Positions 53,532-63,599 of a stretch of DNA of 64,000 nt are shown here, one piece after another. The position numbers and the translations under genes were made by a program. The number at the start of each line of letters is the position of its first letter. The first letter of the stretch is position 1. The notes under the pieces are model-generated. The model had not been told where the DNA came from, ran no database searches, and worked only from the letters and a program-made list of their open reading frames with translations. The DNA comes from Bradyrhizobium xenonodulans (GTDB taxonomy: Bacteria; Pseudomonadota; Alphaproteobacteria; Rhizobiales; Xanthobacteraceae). Where the stretch lies: positions 3,502,501-3,566,500 of the forward strand of contig NZ_CP089391.1 of assembly GCF_027594865.1 (NCBI RefSeq), given 5' to 3'.

Positions 53532-54347
53532 ATGACGCGTCTTTTTGCGCGAGCGATGCTCGCAATGTGTCTGGCCGTTGCATTCGGTTTCAGCGCGCAG
53601 GCGCAGACCAAGCCGAAGGTCACTTCGCTCGGACCTGACTTCCCCAAGGCCACGCTGTTCGTCGGCAACAGCTTCTTCTACTACAACAACGGCATGCCCG
53701 GGCATCTCTCCTTCATGGAGCGGGCAGCCGATGCCGAGAACAAGGCGGCCTATCGCAACACCATGGCCACGATCGGCGGCTCCGGCCTCGACTGGCATGA
53801 CATGGACAATCTGCTGCGGCCGGGCGGCCTCGGTGCCTATTCCTTCGACGAGCAGAACAACGTCGTCTTCAACAAGCCGGGCAGGCAGTACGACGCCGTC
53901 GTGATGATGGATTGCAGCCAGTGCCCGATCCATCCGCAGTTGAAGGACGCATTCACGACCTTCGCGAAGAAGGACAGCGAGATCGTCCGCGCCCACGGCA
54001 TGCGGCCGGTGCTGTTCATGTCCTGGGCCTATGCCGACAAGCCTGAGATGACCGAGACACTGGCCGAGGCCTATACGACCGCCGGCAATGCCAACGATGC
54101 GCTGGTCATTCCCGCGGGTCTTGCCTTCGCGCGGGTGCGCAAGCTCCAGCCCGAGCTCAATCTCTATGCTCCGGACAAGCGGCATCCGAGCCCGGCCGGC
54201 ACATACCTTGCGACGTGCGTGACGTTCGCCGCGCTGACGGGACGTTCGCCGGTCGGCAATGCCTACAACATGGGATTGGATGCAGAGACGACGCAGCTGC
54301 TGCAGAAGGCGGCGTGGGACACGGTGCAGGACTATTACGGGCGGTGA
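53532..54347 (+). CDS. secreted SGNH/GDSL-type hydrolase
   Basis: A 271-residue protein with a signal peptide (residues 1-25, FGFSAQAQ). The mature part starts with the nucleophile block FVGNSFFYYNN, where Ser is in GNS. The GxND-like and final block DKRHPSPAGTYLA supply the Asp and His of the triad. The family contains esterases, acyltransferases and carbohydrate deacetylases in the envelope. Substrate unknown. It is followed by a palindromic repeat, and then by convergent xthA. Confidence 0.83.
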   Translation: MTRLFARAMLAMCLAVAFGFSAQAQTKPKVTSLGPDFPKATLFVGNSFFYYNNGMPGHLSFMERAADAENKAAYRNTMATIGGSGLDWHDMDNLLRPGGLGAYSFDEQNNVVFNKPGRQYDAVVMMDCSQCPIHPQLKDAFTTFAKKDSEIVRAHGMRPVLFMSWAYADKPEMTETLAEAYTTAGNANDALVIPAGLAFARVRKLQPELNLYAPDKRHPSPAGTYLATCVTFAALTGRSPVGNAYNMGLDAETTQLLQKAAWDTVQDYYGR

Positions 54348-54367
54348 TCTAGCGTCGTTCTCGATGC

Positions 54368-54459
54368 CGTAGGGTGGGCGAAGGCGCACTTGCGCCGTGC
54401 CCACCATCTTGCTTTTGCAAAACGGATTGGTGGGCACGCTTCGCTTTGCTCACCCTACG
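54368..54459. repeat. TAGGGTGGGC-type palindromic repeat, copy 2
   Basis: Ends CGTAGGGTGGGC and its near reverse complement CTCACCCTACG (one change) enclose GGCGCACTTGCGCC and the GTGCCCAC/GTGGGCAC hairpin. Sibling of 35799-35890. It lies between the SGNH hydrolase and xthA stop sides. Confidence 0.85.
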
Positions 54460-54465
54460 CCTCGC

Positions 54466-55236
54466 TCATTTCAGCACCACCCACGCCGGCGCGTGATCGC
54501 TGGCGCCATCCTCGCCGCGGACTTTCTTGTCGACGCCAGCCCTGGCCAACCGTGAGACGAGGGCAGGGCTGAGCAGGAGATGATCGAGCCGCAGGCCCGC
54601 ATCGCGCGGCCAGCGGTTCCGCTTGTAGTCCCAGAACGTGTAGATGCGTTGCTCCGGATGCAGCTCGCGGATCGCATCGCACCAGCCTTGCGCGACCAGC
54701 GAGGCAAACGCCGCACGGCTCTTCGGCTGGATCAGCGCATCCTTGTCCCATGAGCGCGTCTGATAGATGTCGATCGTATCAGGCGCGACGTTGTAGTCGC
54801 CGGCGAGCACGACGGGCAGATCCTGCTTGATGAAGCTTTTGGCGTGGCGCTTGAGGCGTGCGAACCAATCGAGCTTGTAGTCGAATTTCGGTCCCGGCTG
54901 CGGATTGCCGTTCGGCAGATAGATGCTGGTGACGATGATGCCGCGCACGGCGGCCTCGATATAGCGGGCTTCGTGATCGTCAGGTTTTCCCGGCAATCGA
55001 TCGCGGGTGAGGATGGGCTCAGCGTTGCGGGCGACGATGGCGACGCCGTTCCAGGTCTTCTGTCCACACCACACCGCGCCATAGCCGGCCTTTTCGATGG
55101 CGGCCGCCGGAAATTCGCCATCACTTGCCTTCAATTCCTGAAGCGCGACGACATCGGGCTTCGCCGCCTTCATCCATGCCAACAGATTGGGCAGGCGGCG
55201 GTTGATGTTGTTGATGTTGAATGTCGCAATCTTCAT
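54466..55236 (-). CDS. xthA: exodeoxyribonuclease III
   Basis: A 256-residue AP endonuclease/3'-exonuclease. Catalytic residues are in MKIATFNINNINRR (Asn), ALQELKASDGEFP (Glu), LAGDYNVAP (Asp and Asn), LRLDHLLLS (Asp) and the final ASDHAPAWVVL (His). It repairs abasic and oxidised 3' ends in DNA. Length is normal for the family. The Cys-rich gene lies divergently upstream, 40 bases away. Confidence 0.94.
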   Translation of the reverse strand: MKIATFNINNINRRLPNLLAWMKAAKPDVVALQELKASDGEFPAAAIEKAGYGAVWCGQKTWNGVAIVARNAEPILTRDRLPGKPDDHEARYIEAAVRGIIVTSIYLPNGNPQPGPKFDYKLDWFARLKRHAKSFIKQDLPVVLAGDYNVAPDTIDIYQTRSWDKDALIQPKSRAAFASLVAQGWCDAIRELHPEQRIYTFWDYKRNRWPRDAGLRLDHLLLSPALVSRLARAGVDKKVRGEDGASDHAPAWVVLK

Positions 55237-55276
55237 GTAGAGCTACCGGCTTCTGCCTTCCGTTCCCGGAGATACA

Positions 55277-55495
55277 ATGTCCAAGTTGAGCTTTGCCGCA
55301 CTCGTCGTCGCTGTCGCGTTCTCCGGTGTCGCCTCGGCACAATCGTCCGATCCGCGCGGTGCGTGCAAGGCGGATTACGACAAATTCTGCGCCGGCATCG
55401 CGCCCGGTGGCGGCAAGGTCATCGCCTGCCTCAACGCTAAGCGCGATCAGCTCAGTGCATCCTGCAAGACGGCGCTCGACAGTCGGAAGAAGTAA
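55277..55495 (+). CDS. small secreted cysteine-rich protein
   Basis: A 72-residue protein with a signal peptide (residues 1-21, SGVASAQ). The mature 50 residues carry four cysteines at 30, 38, 51 and 63 (GACKADYDKFCAG, IACLNAKRDQLSASC). Spacing fits the Cys-rich GLG1-like repeat found in many alphaproteobacterial periplasmic proteins. No enzyme site is visible. It is divergent from xthA and convergent with alr. Confidence 0.75.
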   Translation: MSKLSFAALVVAVAFSGVASAQSSDPRGACKADYDKFCAGIAPGGGKVIACLNAKRDQLSASCKTALDSRKK

Positions 55496-55507
55496 GCGGC
55501 GGGACGC

Positions 55508-56791
55508 TCAGCCCGGTAGCGGCGGCGGGCTCGCCGGCGGCTCGACCGGCGGTGGGGAAGGCGGCTGCTCGGCCGTCTGCGCGGGCTCCGGCTTGACCAG
55601 TGGCTCCACCACATTGCCGCCCTTGTAGATGCGCGCGTAGCGATGGCCGAGGCTGGTCAGCACCTCATAGCCGATCGTGCCGAAATGATGCGCGAGCTCG
55701 TCGACGGTGATGCCCTCGCCGAGCAGTGTCACCATGTGGCCGCGCCTCACCGCGTTCGGCGGCAGATCGGTGATGTCGATGGCGATCAGGTCCATGGAGA
55801 CGCGGCCTGCGACCGGGCAGCGCTTGCCGGCCACAATCACCTCGGCGCCGCGCGTGCCGTCATTGGAGCTGGCGGCGCGGAAATAGCCGTCGGCATAGCC
55901 GACTGCGATGATCGCAAGCTTGGTCGGCCGCCGCGCGGTCCAGGTGCCGCCATAGCCGACGGTCTCGCTGCGGTCGATGGTGCGGATCTGCACGATGCGT
56001 GCCTTGAGGTCGACCACCGGCTGCATCGGATTGTCGGCCTCCGGCGTCGGGTTGACGCCGTAGAGCGCGGCACCCGGCCGTACCAGGTCGAACTGGAAGG
56101 GCGCGCCGAGGAAGACGCCTGAGGAATTGGCGAGCGCCGCCGGCACGCCGGAGAATTCGCTGGCGATGCCGCGGAAGGAAGCGAGCTGCTTGGCGTTGAT
56201 GGGGCTGTTGAGCTGCTCTGCCGAGACCAGATGGCTCATCACCAGCGTGATGCCGTGGTCGCCGGCATTGATGCGGGGGATGATCGCTTGCGCCTCGGAA
56301 AGCGTCAGTCCGAGCCGGTTCATGCCGGTGTCGATGTGGATGGCCGCGCCGCCGGTCCAGCCGGTGCGGCGGCAGAACACGTCCCATTCGGCGAGCTCGT
56401 TGAGGTCGCCGATGACGGGGCGGCAATTGATCTTGGCGTAGTGCTCGCCGGTGTTCTGGAAATAGCCGCCGAGCACGTAGATCGCGGCCCCCGGCACGGC
56501 ACCGCGCACGGTACGCGCTTCCTCGATCGTGGCGACGAAGAAGGTCTTGCAGCCGGCCTTGCTCAGGGCACGCGAGACCTGCTCGGCGCCGCAACCATAG
56601 GCGTCGGCCTTGATCACCGCCGAGCATTCGGCCGGCACCGCCGTCTTCTCGAGCTTGCGCCAATTGGCGATGATGGCGTCGAGGTCGACGGTGAGCACGC
56701 CGCCATAGGCTGCGAGCGCGGCAGCCTGATTGGCCTCCGCGGAGAGAAGGCCGGATTGCGGGATCATTTTCGGGTCGGACGCCATTGTCAT
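55508..56791 (-). CDS. alr: alanine racemase
   Basis: A 427-residue PLP-dependent alanine racemase, making D-alanine for peptidoglycan. The Schiff-base lysine is Lys61 (AVIKADAYGCG). The second catalytic Tyr is in SETVGYGGTW, and HIDTGMNRLG and PGAALYG are further family marks. A Pro/Glu-rich C-terminal tail of about 30 residues is additional. It is downstream of dnaB on the same strand by 40 bases, the order rplI-dnaB-alr. radA, the usual next gene, is 12 kb away here. Confidence 0.95.
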   Translation of the reverse strand: MTMASDPKMIPQSGLLSAEANQAAALAAYGGVLTVDLDAIIANWRKLEKTAVPAECSAVIKADAYGCGAEQVSRALSKAGCKTFFVATIEEARTVRGAVPGAAIYVLGGYFQNTGEHYAKINCRPVIGDLNELAEWDVFCRRTGWTGGAAIHIDTGMNRLGLTLSEAQAIIPRINAGDHGITLVMSHLVSAEQLNSPINAKQLASFRGIASEFSGVPAALANSSGVFLGAPFQFDLVRPGAALYGVNPTPEADNPMQPVVDLKARIVQIRTIDRSETVGYGGTWTARRPTKLAIIAVGYADGYFRAASSNDGTRGAEVIVAGKRCPVAGRVSMDLIAIDITDLPPNAVRRGHMVTLLGEGITVDELAHHFGTIGYEVLTSLGHRYARIYKGGNVVEPLVKPEPAQTAEQPPSPPPVEPPASPPPLPG

Positions 56792-56831
56792 GGCGTCGTT
56801 TTACGCAAGAGGGCGTTTCTGTTCAAGGAAC

Positions 56832-58340
<1,509 letters not shown>

Positions 58341-58628
58341 GGTCGAGCGATAGCAATTTTCTGGGGCGGATGCGGGGCCGGGATAAAGCGCCGCCTCGAA
58401 CCAAAGCGGAAGCAAAAGCTCGCCGCTATCAACCGATCTTAAAAATGGTGGATGATTAGCAGCCGCAGCATGCGCCGCGCTTGACGGATTTTCGCGGAAC
58501 TCACCCGCGGGGGAGTGGTCGCGACCCGTGTTACGGAAAACTCCGGATGAGGTGAACCTAATGGATCGGCGCACAGACGTATCGTGGAGCGCGCGAAATG
58601 ACGCACGCCGGGCGCTCTGGGCTCGGAT

Positions 58629-58748
58629 TCAGACCAGCAGGAGGTAGACCAGCGCAACCAGGGCTGCCCCGACGCCCGTGACGATCAGGGCGTAATCGGT
58701 GCGGAGGTCGTCCTGCACGTCGAATGAGGTTTGGGTCTGCTTGCTCAT
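58629..58748 (-). CDS. 39-residue single-span membrane protein
   Basis: A small open frame of 39 residues starting at 58748. It opens MSKQTQTSFDVQDDLRTD and then has a hydrophobic span ALIVTGVGAALVALVYLLLV that ends at the stop. Such a tail-anchored form is typical of real small membrane proteins. Its start lies 35 bases from a CRP-type palindrome, at the usual distance for activation of a promoter. It is upstream of and codirectional with dnaB. Confidence 0.6.
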   Translation of the reverse strand: MSKQTQTSFDVQDDLRTDYALIVTGVGAALVALVYLLLV

Positions 58749-58782
58749 GGCGACGGGTCTAAGCCCAGTCCGACCAGACTTA

Positions 58783-58798
58783 TGTGAAATGGATCACA
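58783..58798. promoter_or_regulatory. perfect CRP-type palindrome
   Basis: TGTGAAATGGATCACA at 58783-58798 matches the CRP/FNR-family palindrome TGTGA-N6-TCACA with both arms intact. It lies between the 39-residue membrane ORF (minus strand) and a 68-residue ORF (plus strand) and could serve either. The regulator is not encoded nearby. Confidence 0.65.
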
Positions 58799-58890
58799 TC
58801 CCCCCGGATTCTTTCGGGGGTAAGACCGGAACAGGCAGGCGGGCGGGGGGTTGTCTCCCGCGACCCGCCATCAGGGAGACGAGGCAAGCG

Positions 58891-59097
58891 ATGCGGCCAG
58901 AACGGCAGCACCAGATCTGGCGAAGCGAGGCAGGCAGCCGGCTCTGGCTGTCGGGGCTCATCGCGGCCATGGAGCACGCTGGGCGGCCCGAAGTGCGGCG
59001 CGAGCCTGTCTCGCCGGAGACCCTCGCGGACCTGCGGGCGCAACTGGCGTTAACAGCCTCTTTCCGGTCCTCCCAGATATCGACCCTGCGTCACTAG
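58891..59097 (+). CDS. small hypothetical protein
   Basis: A 68-residue open frame from ATG at 58891, with GAGGCAAGCG directly before it. It reads as an amphipathic, Arg/Glu-rich soluble helix-containing protein (LWLSGLIAAMEHAGRPEVRREP). No known family is recognised. A longer frame upstream exists but starts inside the region of the minus-strand ORF and CRP site. Kept as a possible small gene. Confidence 0.4.
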   Translation: MRPERQHQIWRSEAGSRLWLSGLIAAMEHAGRPEVRREPVSPETLADLRAQLALTASFRSSQISTLRH

Positions 59098-59406
59098 GAT
59101 CTGTTCACCAGCCGACTTCACGCTGCGTTCGGCACCGCCTTCGATCGCACGCAGACGCGCGCCTGCGGCGTTGTGGCTTTGCGACGATGTGCCGCCGTCG
59201 GACCGGGGCTGCGCGTCGCATGAGGTCTCCGGCGCGCGAACGAGGTGCAGCGCTATTGCGCTGTGTTCACAGTCGATATTCCAAAAGCGCTTAATCACAT
59301 CCTTGCGTCCGGTGGCTGCTTCCATTCGCGGCTCAATCCGTTAAAAGGTGACCGCCGCCGAGCGGGATGCCGGCTGCATTCGCGTAAATTCAATGGAGAT
59401 GATGGG
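59098..59406. other. gene-free spacer before the cytochrome gene
   Basis: This 309-base stretch between the 68-residue ORF and the cytochrome-like gene holds no supported gene, no clear hairpin and no recognised regulatory motif. A GGAGATG ribosome site for the next gene is at its right end. Confidence 0.6.
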
Positions 59407-60375
59407 ATGTCGAGCCGAGCGCTCAGCCTCGCGACGGTATTGCTTCTGATGGGCTTCGGCGCGACCGATACCGTTCTGGCACAGGCGACGAACCTCGAAG
59501 CTGGCAAAGCCCCATCCCAGCTTTTCGCGCAGACCTGCAATGCCTGCCACAAGAGCCCGCGCGGCCTGTTGAAGACGGTGGCGCCGGGCTCGCTGCCGGG
59601 TTTCCTGCGCCAGCACTACACCACCAGCTCCGACATGGCCGGCGTGCTCGCGTCCTATCTCGTCTCCAACGGCGCCACCGACACCCGCTACCAGGCCAAG
59701 GACGGAAACAAGGACGGCAAGGACAAGAAGGACGGCGCCAAGGAGAAGGAAGCCAACACGGCGCCGGAACATCAGGGACGCCGCCAACGCTCCCAGGAAT
59801 CCGCCAAGCCGGAAGGCGAGGCTGCCGCCCCCGCGCCCGAGGGCGCGCGTTCGAAGCGCGCGGCGCGGCCGGCTGAGGAGGGAGCCAAGGAAGGGGCGAA
59901 GCCCGAGGGTCAGACGGCGCCCGAGGGACGCAAGGGCAAGCGTCGCAGCAAGCCCGGCACCGAGGACGCACCGAAGCTCGATGCCGCCGCGCCGGCCAAG
60001 GAAGACAAGAAGAGCGAACCCAAGCCCGAATCCAAGCCCGAGCCCGACGCTGCCAAGGTCGAGTCGGGCCGCGACGAAGCAAAGCCCGAGAGCAAGCCGG
60101 CAGAGAAGCCGGAGGCCAGGCCTGATAGCGCCAAGGTCGAGCCGCGCAGCAGCGATACGCCGGCGCTGCGGCCTGATCCGGTCCCGCAAGTGACGCCGGC
60201 TGCACCGGCTGCTGCGAAGCCTGCCGACGCCAAGCCGGCGGAGGAGGCGGCTCCCAAGCCGGCTGCGAGCTCCGAACCGGCAGCCAAGCCGTCGGAGCCG
60301 GCGCCGCCCGCGGCCGCTGCGGCCCCGCCGTCGGCAGAGTCGTCGGGACCGCCTGCGCCGCCGATCTCGCGCTAA
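59407..60375 (+). CDS. secreted minimal c-type cytochrome with long charged tail
   Basis: A 322-residue protein. Residues 1-26 are a signal peptide (TDTVLAQ). The heme-binding CNACH is at 44-48, and Met77 in SSDMAGVLASYL sits where the axial methionine of class I cytochromes c lies, so the heme domain ends by about residue 90. The remaining 230 residues are almost only Lys, Glu, Pro, Ala, Ser and Asp (KPESKPEPDAAKVESG, EAAPKPAASSEPAAKP). Such a tail suggests a flexible, charged, perhaps wall- or polymer-contacting part. The start ATG follows a GGAG site. No oxidase or reductase gene is adjacent. Confidence 0.8.
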   Translation: MSSRALSLATVLLLMGFGATDTVLAQATNLEAGKAPSQLFAQTCNACHKSPRGLLKTVAPGSLPGFLRQHYTTSSDMAGVLASYLVSNGATDTRYQAKDGNKDGKDKKDGAKEKEANTAPEHQGRRQRSQESAKPEGEAAAPAPEGARSKRAARPAEEGAKEGAKPEGQTAPEGRKGKRRSKPGTEDAPKLDAAAPAKEDKKSEPKPESKPEPDAAKVESGRDEAKPESKPAEKPEARPDSAKVEPRSSDTPALRPDPVPQVTPAAPAAAKPADAKPAEEAAPKPAASSEPAAKPSEPAPPAAAAAPPSAESSGPPAPPISR

Positions 60376-60447
60376 GCCAAACCTGCTCGTCCAATCGACC
60401 TGGAGCGGCCGCGTCCATCGCGGCCTCGGCGGCGTCTTGACCATGAT

Positions 60448-60475
60448 TAGAGTAATACTCTAGAGTATCACTCTA
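60448..60475. promoter_or_regulatory. two overlapping palindromes upstream of TetR
   Basis: TAGAGTAATACTCTA at 60448-60462 and TAGAGTATCACTCTA at 60461-60475 are perfect 6-base-arm palindromes around 3-base centres, sharing two bases. They run up to the AGGAGG ribosome site of the TetR gene, so the bound regulator could cover both promoter and ribosome binding region. Confidence 0.75.
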
Positions 60476-60485
60476 GGAGGCGTTG

Positions 60486-61082
60486 ATGACGGCGAGCGTG
60501 CGCGACGATCTGTTGGCGGCCGGGCTTGTCGTGTTCGACCGCGTCGGCTTCGAAGCTGCGACGGTCGCCGCAATCCGCACCCGGGCGCACGCCTCCAATG
60601 GCAGCTTCTTTCATGTCTTTGGATCCAAGAAGGAGCTCGCGGGCGCGCTGTTCCTGGAGGTGCTCAGGCACTATCACGCCGCGATGCTGGCTGCGCTCGA
60701 CCCGGTGCCCGATGCGGCGCTGGGGATCAATCGCCTGATCCGGGCGCATCTCGACTGGGTCGTCACCAGCCGCCGTGAGGCGCGCTACCTCTTCGAGATC
60801 TCGCGCAGCGAATGGGGCGAGGACATCCGCGACGCCCAGCGCGCGCAGAATGCACGCCTTGCCGAAGGCGTCGAGCGCTGGCGAGCACCGCTGGTTGGCA
60901 GCGGCGAGCTTCTGCCGATGACGCCGGTGATGTTCGTCAGCCAGCTCATCGGCCCCGCGCAGATTTTTTGCCGCGCGTTCCTGTCGGGACGCGATCGTGC
61001 CGATCCGCGGGCCGAGGCCGATACGCTGATTGCCTGCGCCAATCGCGCGTTGCGGCCGCCCGATCGCATCAACAAGACATAA
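60486..61082 (+). CDS. TetR-family transcriptional regulator
   Basis: A 198-residue TetR regulator. The helix-turn-helix is VRDDLLAAGLVVFDRVGFEAATVAAIRTRAHASNGSFFHVFGSKKELAGAL (recognition helix SNGSFFHVFGSK). The ligand domain starts near residue 60. ATG at 60486 is five bases after AGGAGG; a TTG three bases earlier is also in frame. Two overlapping palindromes lie immediately upstream and the thioesterase gene follows in the same direction 12 bases later, so it probably regulates both. Confidence 0.92.
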   Translation: MTASVRDDLLAAGLVVFDRVGFEAATVAAIRTRAHASNGSFFHVFGSKKELAGALFLEVLRHYHAAMLAALDPVPDAALGINRLIRAHLDWVVTSRREARYLFEISRSEWGEDIRDAQRAQNARLAEGVERWRAPLVGSGELLPMTPVMFVSQLIGPAQIFCRAFLSGRDRADPRAEADTLIACANRALRPPDRINKT

Positions 61083-61093
61083 GGAGAGGCCTC

Positions 61094-61561
61094 ATGCGAG
61101 CTGAAGCAGATCGCGAATTCGCAGCCGTAGCCGAACGCATCCACGCCAATGTCGGCCGGCAAGGTTTTATGAACTTGGTCGGCGCCGAGCTGTCCGAGCT
61201 CGCGCGCGGCACCTGCACCATTGCGGTGGAGCGCCGGCCGGAGCTGCTCCAGCAGCACGGCTTCTTTCACGGCGGCGTCACCGCCTTCCTGGTCGACAAT
61301 GCCACGACGATTGCGGCCGCGACCTCGCGCGGCCAGCCGGCGCTGACGGCGGAATACAAGCTCAACCTGCTGTCGCCGGCGGTGGGCGAAAAACTGATCT
61401 GCCGTGCCAGGGTGATCAAGCCGGGTCGTCAGGTCTCCGTGGTCGCGGCCGACGTGTTCTGTGTCAGCGACGGTGTCGAGAAGCATACCGCAACCGCGCT
61501 CGCCTCGATCGCGATGCTGAGCGAGGAGGTCGCCGCGAAAACGAAAAGCCCGGCCGCCTGA
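61094..61561 (+). CDS. PaaI-family hotdog-fold thioesterase
   Basis: A 155-residue thioesterase of the PaaI/YbgC hotdog type. The catalytic region is FFHGGVTAFLVDNATTIAAATS, with His-Gly-Gly and Asp/Asn, and LTAEYKLNLLSPAVGEKL follows as the second strand set. It would hydrolyse aromatic or medium-chain acyl-CoA. It is cotranscribed with the TetR gene, suggesting an acyl-CoA effector. Its last bases lie in a terminator shared with rplI. Confidence 0.9.
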   Translation: MRAEADREFAAVAERIHANVGRQGFMNLVGAELSELARGTCTIAVERRPELLQQHGFFHGGVTAFLVDNATTIAAATSRGQPALTAEYKLNLLSPAVGEKLICRARVIKPGRQVSVVAADVFCVSDGVEKHTATALASIAMLSEEVAAKTKSPAA

Positions 61562-61574
61562 GGCGACCGGGCTT
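61546..61574 (-). terminator. bidirectional terminator between paaI and rplI
   Basis: AAGCCCGG at 61546-61553 and CCGGGCTT at 61567-61574 form an 8-base stem, with CGCC/GGCG inside and a TGA loop. On the minus strand it is followed by TTTTCG and TTTTCG, which fits the end of the rpsF-rplI operon. It overlaps the paaI stop codon. Confidence 0.75.
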
Positions 61575-61597
61575 CGCAGCCTGCGCGAACGCGAGGC

Positions 61598-62200
61598 TTA
61601 CTTCTCGGTTTCTTCCGCAGCCGGCGCCGGCTCCTCGTCCTGCTGGGCTTCCGGATCGAAGAACTCGCCGGCGGCGGCGATTGCCTCGGCGGCCGCGTCG
61701 CGGTCCTCGTTGCGGGTCGAGATGTCCTCGCCGCGGTTGATGCGTTCGGCCTCGTCCTGGCTGCGCGCAACCGTGACGGTGACCTCGACCTCGACCTCGG
61801 GGTGCACGGCGACGGTGATCGAGTGCTTGCCGATGGTCTTGATCGGCGCATCGAGCTGCACCTGCGGACGGTCCAGCGACACGCCGTCGGCTTCGAAGGC
61901 CATGACGACGTCACGCACGGTGACCGAGCCGAACAGCTGGCCGGCTTCCGAAGCCTGACGGATCACAATGATGTTCTTGCCCTCGATCTTCTCGGCGATC
62001 TTGGACGCCTCGCCCTTCGACGCAAGATTGCGAGCCTCGAGATCGGCCTTCATGCCGTCGTACTTGGCGCGGTTGTCGGCGGTGGCGCGCAACGCCTTGC
62101 CGCGCTTGAGCAGGAAATTACGGGCATAGCCGTCGCGAACCTTCACGACTTCGCCCATCTGGCCGAGCTTGCTCACGCGTTCCAGCAAAATGACTTCCAT
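61598..62200 (-). CDS. rplI: ribosomal protein bL9
   Basis: A 200-residue bL9. The N-terminal domain begins [37 protein letters not shown], the connecting helix follows, and the C-terminal domain ends about residue 150. A further 50 residues are acidic and Glu/Ala-rich ([20 protein letters not shown]), longer than E. coli bL9 (149). bL9 binds 23S rRNA domain V. It is the last gene of the rpsF-rpsR-DUF2232-rplI run. Confidence 0.96.
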   Translation of the reverse strand: MEVILLERVSKLGQMGEVVKVRDGYARNFLLKRGKALRATADNRAKYDGMKADLEARNLASKGEASKIAEKIEGKNIIVIRQASEAGQLFGSVTVRDVVMAFEADGVSLDRPQVQLDAPIKTIGKHSITVAVHPEVEVEVTVTVARSQDEAERINRGEDISTRNEDRDAAAEAIAAAGEFFDPEAQQDEEPAPAAEETEK

Positions 62201-62248
62201 ATTCGTTCTCCTTTGAAGTGTTGGTGAGTTGGATTTTCGGGGTTGAAC

Positions 62249-63226
62249 TCAAGGGGTCGGCAGCGGGGGCGGCTGCCGCGTGCGCAGGAAGCGCTCGCGG
62301 AAGCCGAACACGGCGTCCGCCATGCCGAGGATCACCATCGCGATGACGGGCCAACCGAACACGACGACGACGGCGTAGGTCGAGCCGAGCCAGAAGGTGC
62401 GGCTCTTCAGCGCCAGCGTCAGCGTATGCAGCACGGCGAAGCCGGTCAGCGCATAGCCCATCATCAACGCCGCCGCGGAGATCTGCGCGACGATCGCGAG
62501 CAGCCCGCCGGTGAAGCAGAACGCAAGCGCGACGCAGAGCCCGACCAGCGTCATCGGCGGCAGCTCCGCCGTCTTCATGTCCGGCCACGGGCGCCGAAGC
62601 CGGCCCGATGTCGCCGTTACTTTTGCGCTGAGCCACAGATTGAGGGTGAGCGTCATCATCGCGACGATGGTGGCGGCGGCTGGTGCGATGCGGACCATCG
62701 CGTCGACGAACTGGCTGACTTCGCCCGAGGTCTGCGGGTCCGTGGCGCGGAGGAGGCGCATCAGGCCGCGCCTGAGCGCGCCGAGGATGGTCTCGGCATC
62801 GGTGCCGAGCGTCAGCAAGGCGGCGATCGTGGTCAGCGTCGCGAAGCCCGCGATCCACAGCAGGATGCGGCCGACCGGATACCATTCGAGCTCGGGCTCC
62901 GCTGGCGGCTGGGTGGCGGCCTCCGGCGCAGCAGGCTCTGTCCTGCGGCTGAGCAGGACGAGATGGCCGAGCCACCAGGCCGGCAGCGCGACGGTGACGG
63001 CAAAGGCGATGCAGTAGGGCAGCCCGAACAGGGCGCCGAGGCCGATCGCGGCGGCGATGCCGCCGAGGCTCGCGCACAGCGGTCCCCAGCCGATCGAGGC
63101 GACCATCAGCGGCAGCGGTGCGAGATAGAACAGGACGAGCGAGATCAGCGCACCCGAAACGATCGAGGCGAACATCAGGGCCGACGCAGCGCCGGCGATC
63201 AGGGCTATCAGTCCAAAGGCCATCAT
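62249..63226 (-). CDS. DUF2232 membrane protein
   Basis: A 325-residue inner-membrane protein with about eight hydrophobic segments (LIALIAGAASALMFASIVSGAL, APAAATIVAMMTLTLNLWLSAK, GWPVIAMVILGMADAVF). DUF2232 proteins are commonly found in the rpsF-rpsR-rplI operon in alphaproteobacteria, as here. An S1-like or RNA role is not evident. Two adjacent ATGs at 63226 and 63223 with AGGAG upstream make the best start; TTG at 63271 is less likely. Confidence 0.87.
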   Translation of the reverse strand: MMAFGLIALIAGAASALMFASIVSGALISLVLFYLAPLPLMVASIGWGPLCASLGGIAAAIGLGALFGLPYCIAFAVTVALPAWWLGHLVLLSRRTEPAAPEAATQPPAEPELEWYPVGRILLWIAGFATLTTIAALLTLGTDAETILGALRRGLMRLLRATDPQTSGEVSQFVDAMVRIAPAAATIVAMMTLTLNLWLSAKVTATSGRLRRPWPDMKTAELPPMTLVGLCVALAFCFTGGLLAIVAQISAAALMMGYALTGFAVLHTLTLALKSRTFWLGSTYAVVVVFGWPVIAMVILGMADAVFGFRERFLRTRQPPPLPTP

Positions 63227-63354
63227 CAGCTGTCCCGCTCCTTTCGAGCGGTTAGAGGCATCTCGCCCCAACCATCGGCGACCGGACGACCCGGAAGCCT
63301 TATGAAATTAGTCAAGTGCGGCCGGCGGCGATGTCGCCGCCGGCCGCATTCGTC

Positions 63355-63594
63355 TTAGCGAATGACGTAGGGCAGCAGGCCCAGGAAGCGCGCGCGCTTG
63401 ATGGCGCGGGCGAGTTCACGCTGCTTCTTCGCGGACACCGCGGTGATGCGACTCGGCACGATCTTGCCGCGCTCGGAGACGTAACGCATCAAGAGCTTGG
63501 AGTCCTTGTAGTCGATCTTCGGAGCATTGGCGCCCGTGAACGGGCAGCTCTTGCGACGACGGAAAAACGGGCGGCGTGCACCAGCTTCAGCCAT
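63355..63594 (-). CDS. rpsR: ribosomal protein bS18
   Basis: A 79-residue bS18. The [61 protein letters not shown] region (shown as [14 protein letters not shown] and [15 protein letters not shown]) is fully conserved. It binds with bS6 on the platform of the 30S subunit. The single Cys (RRKSCPF) is retained. It is six bases after rpsF and in the conserved operon order. Confidence 0.96.
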   Translation of the reverse strand: MAEAGARRPFFRRRKSCPFTGANAPKIDYKDSKLLMRYVSERGKIVPSRITAVSAKKQRELARAIKRARFLGLLPYVIR

Positions 63595-63599
63595 TGTTC

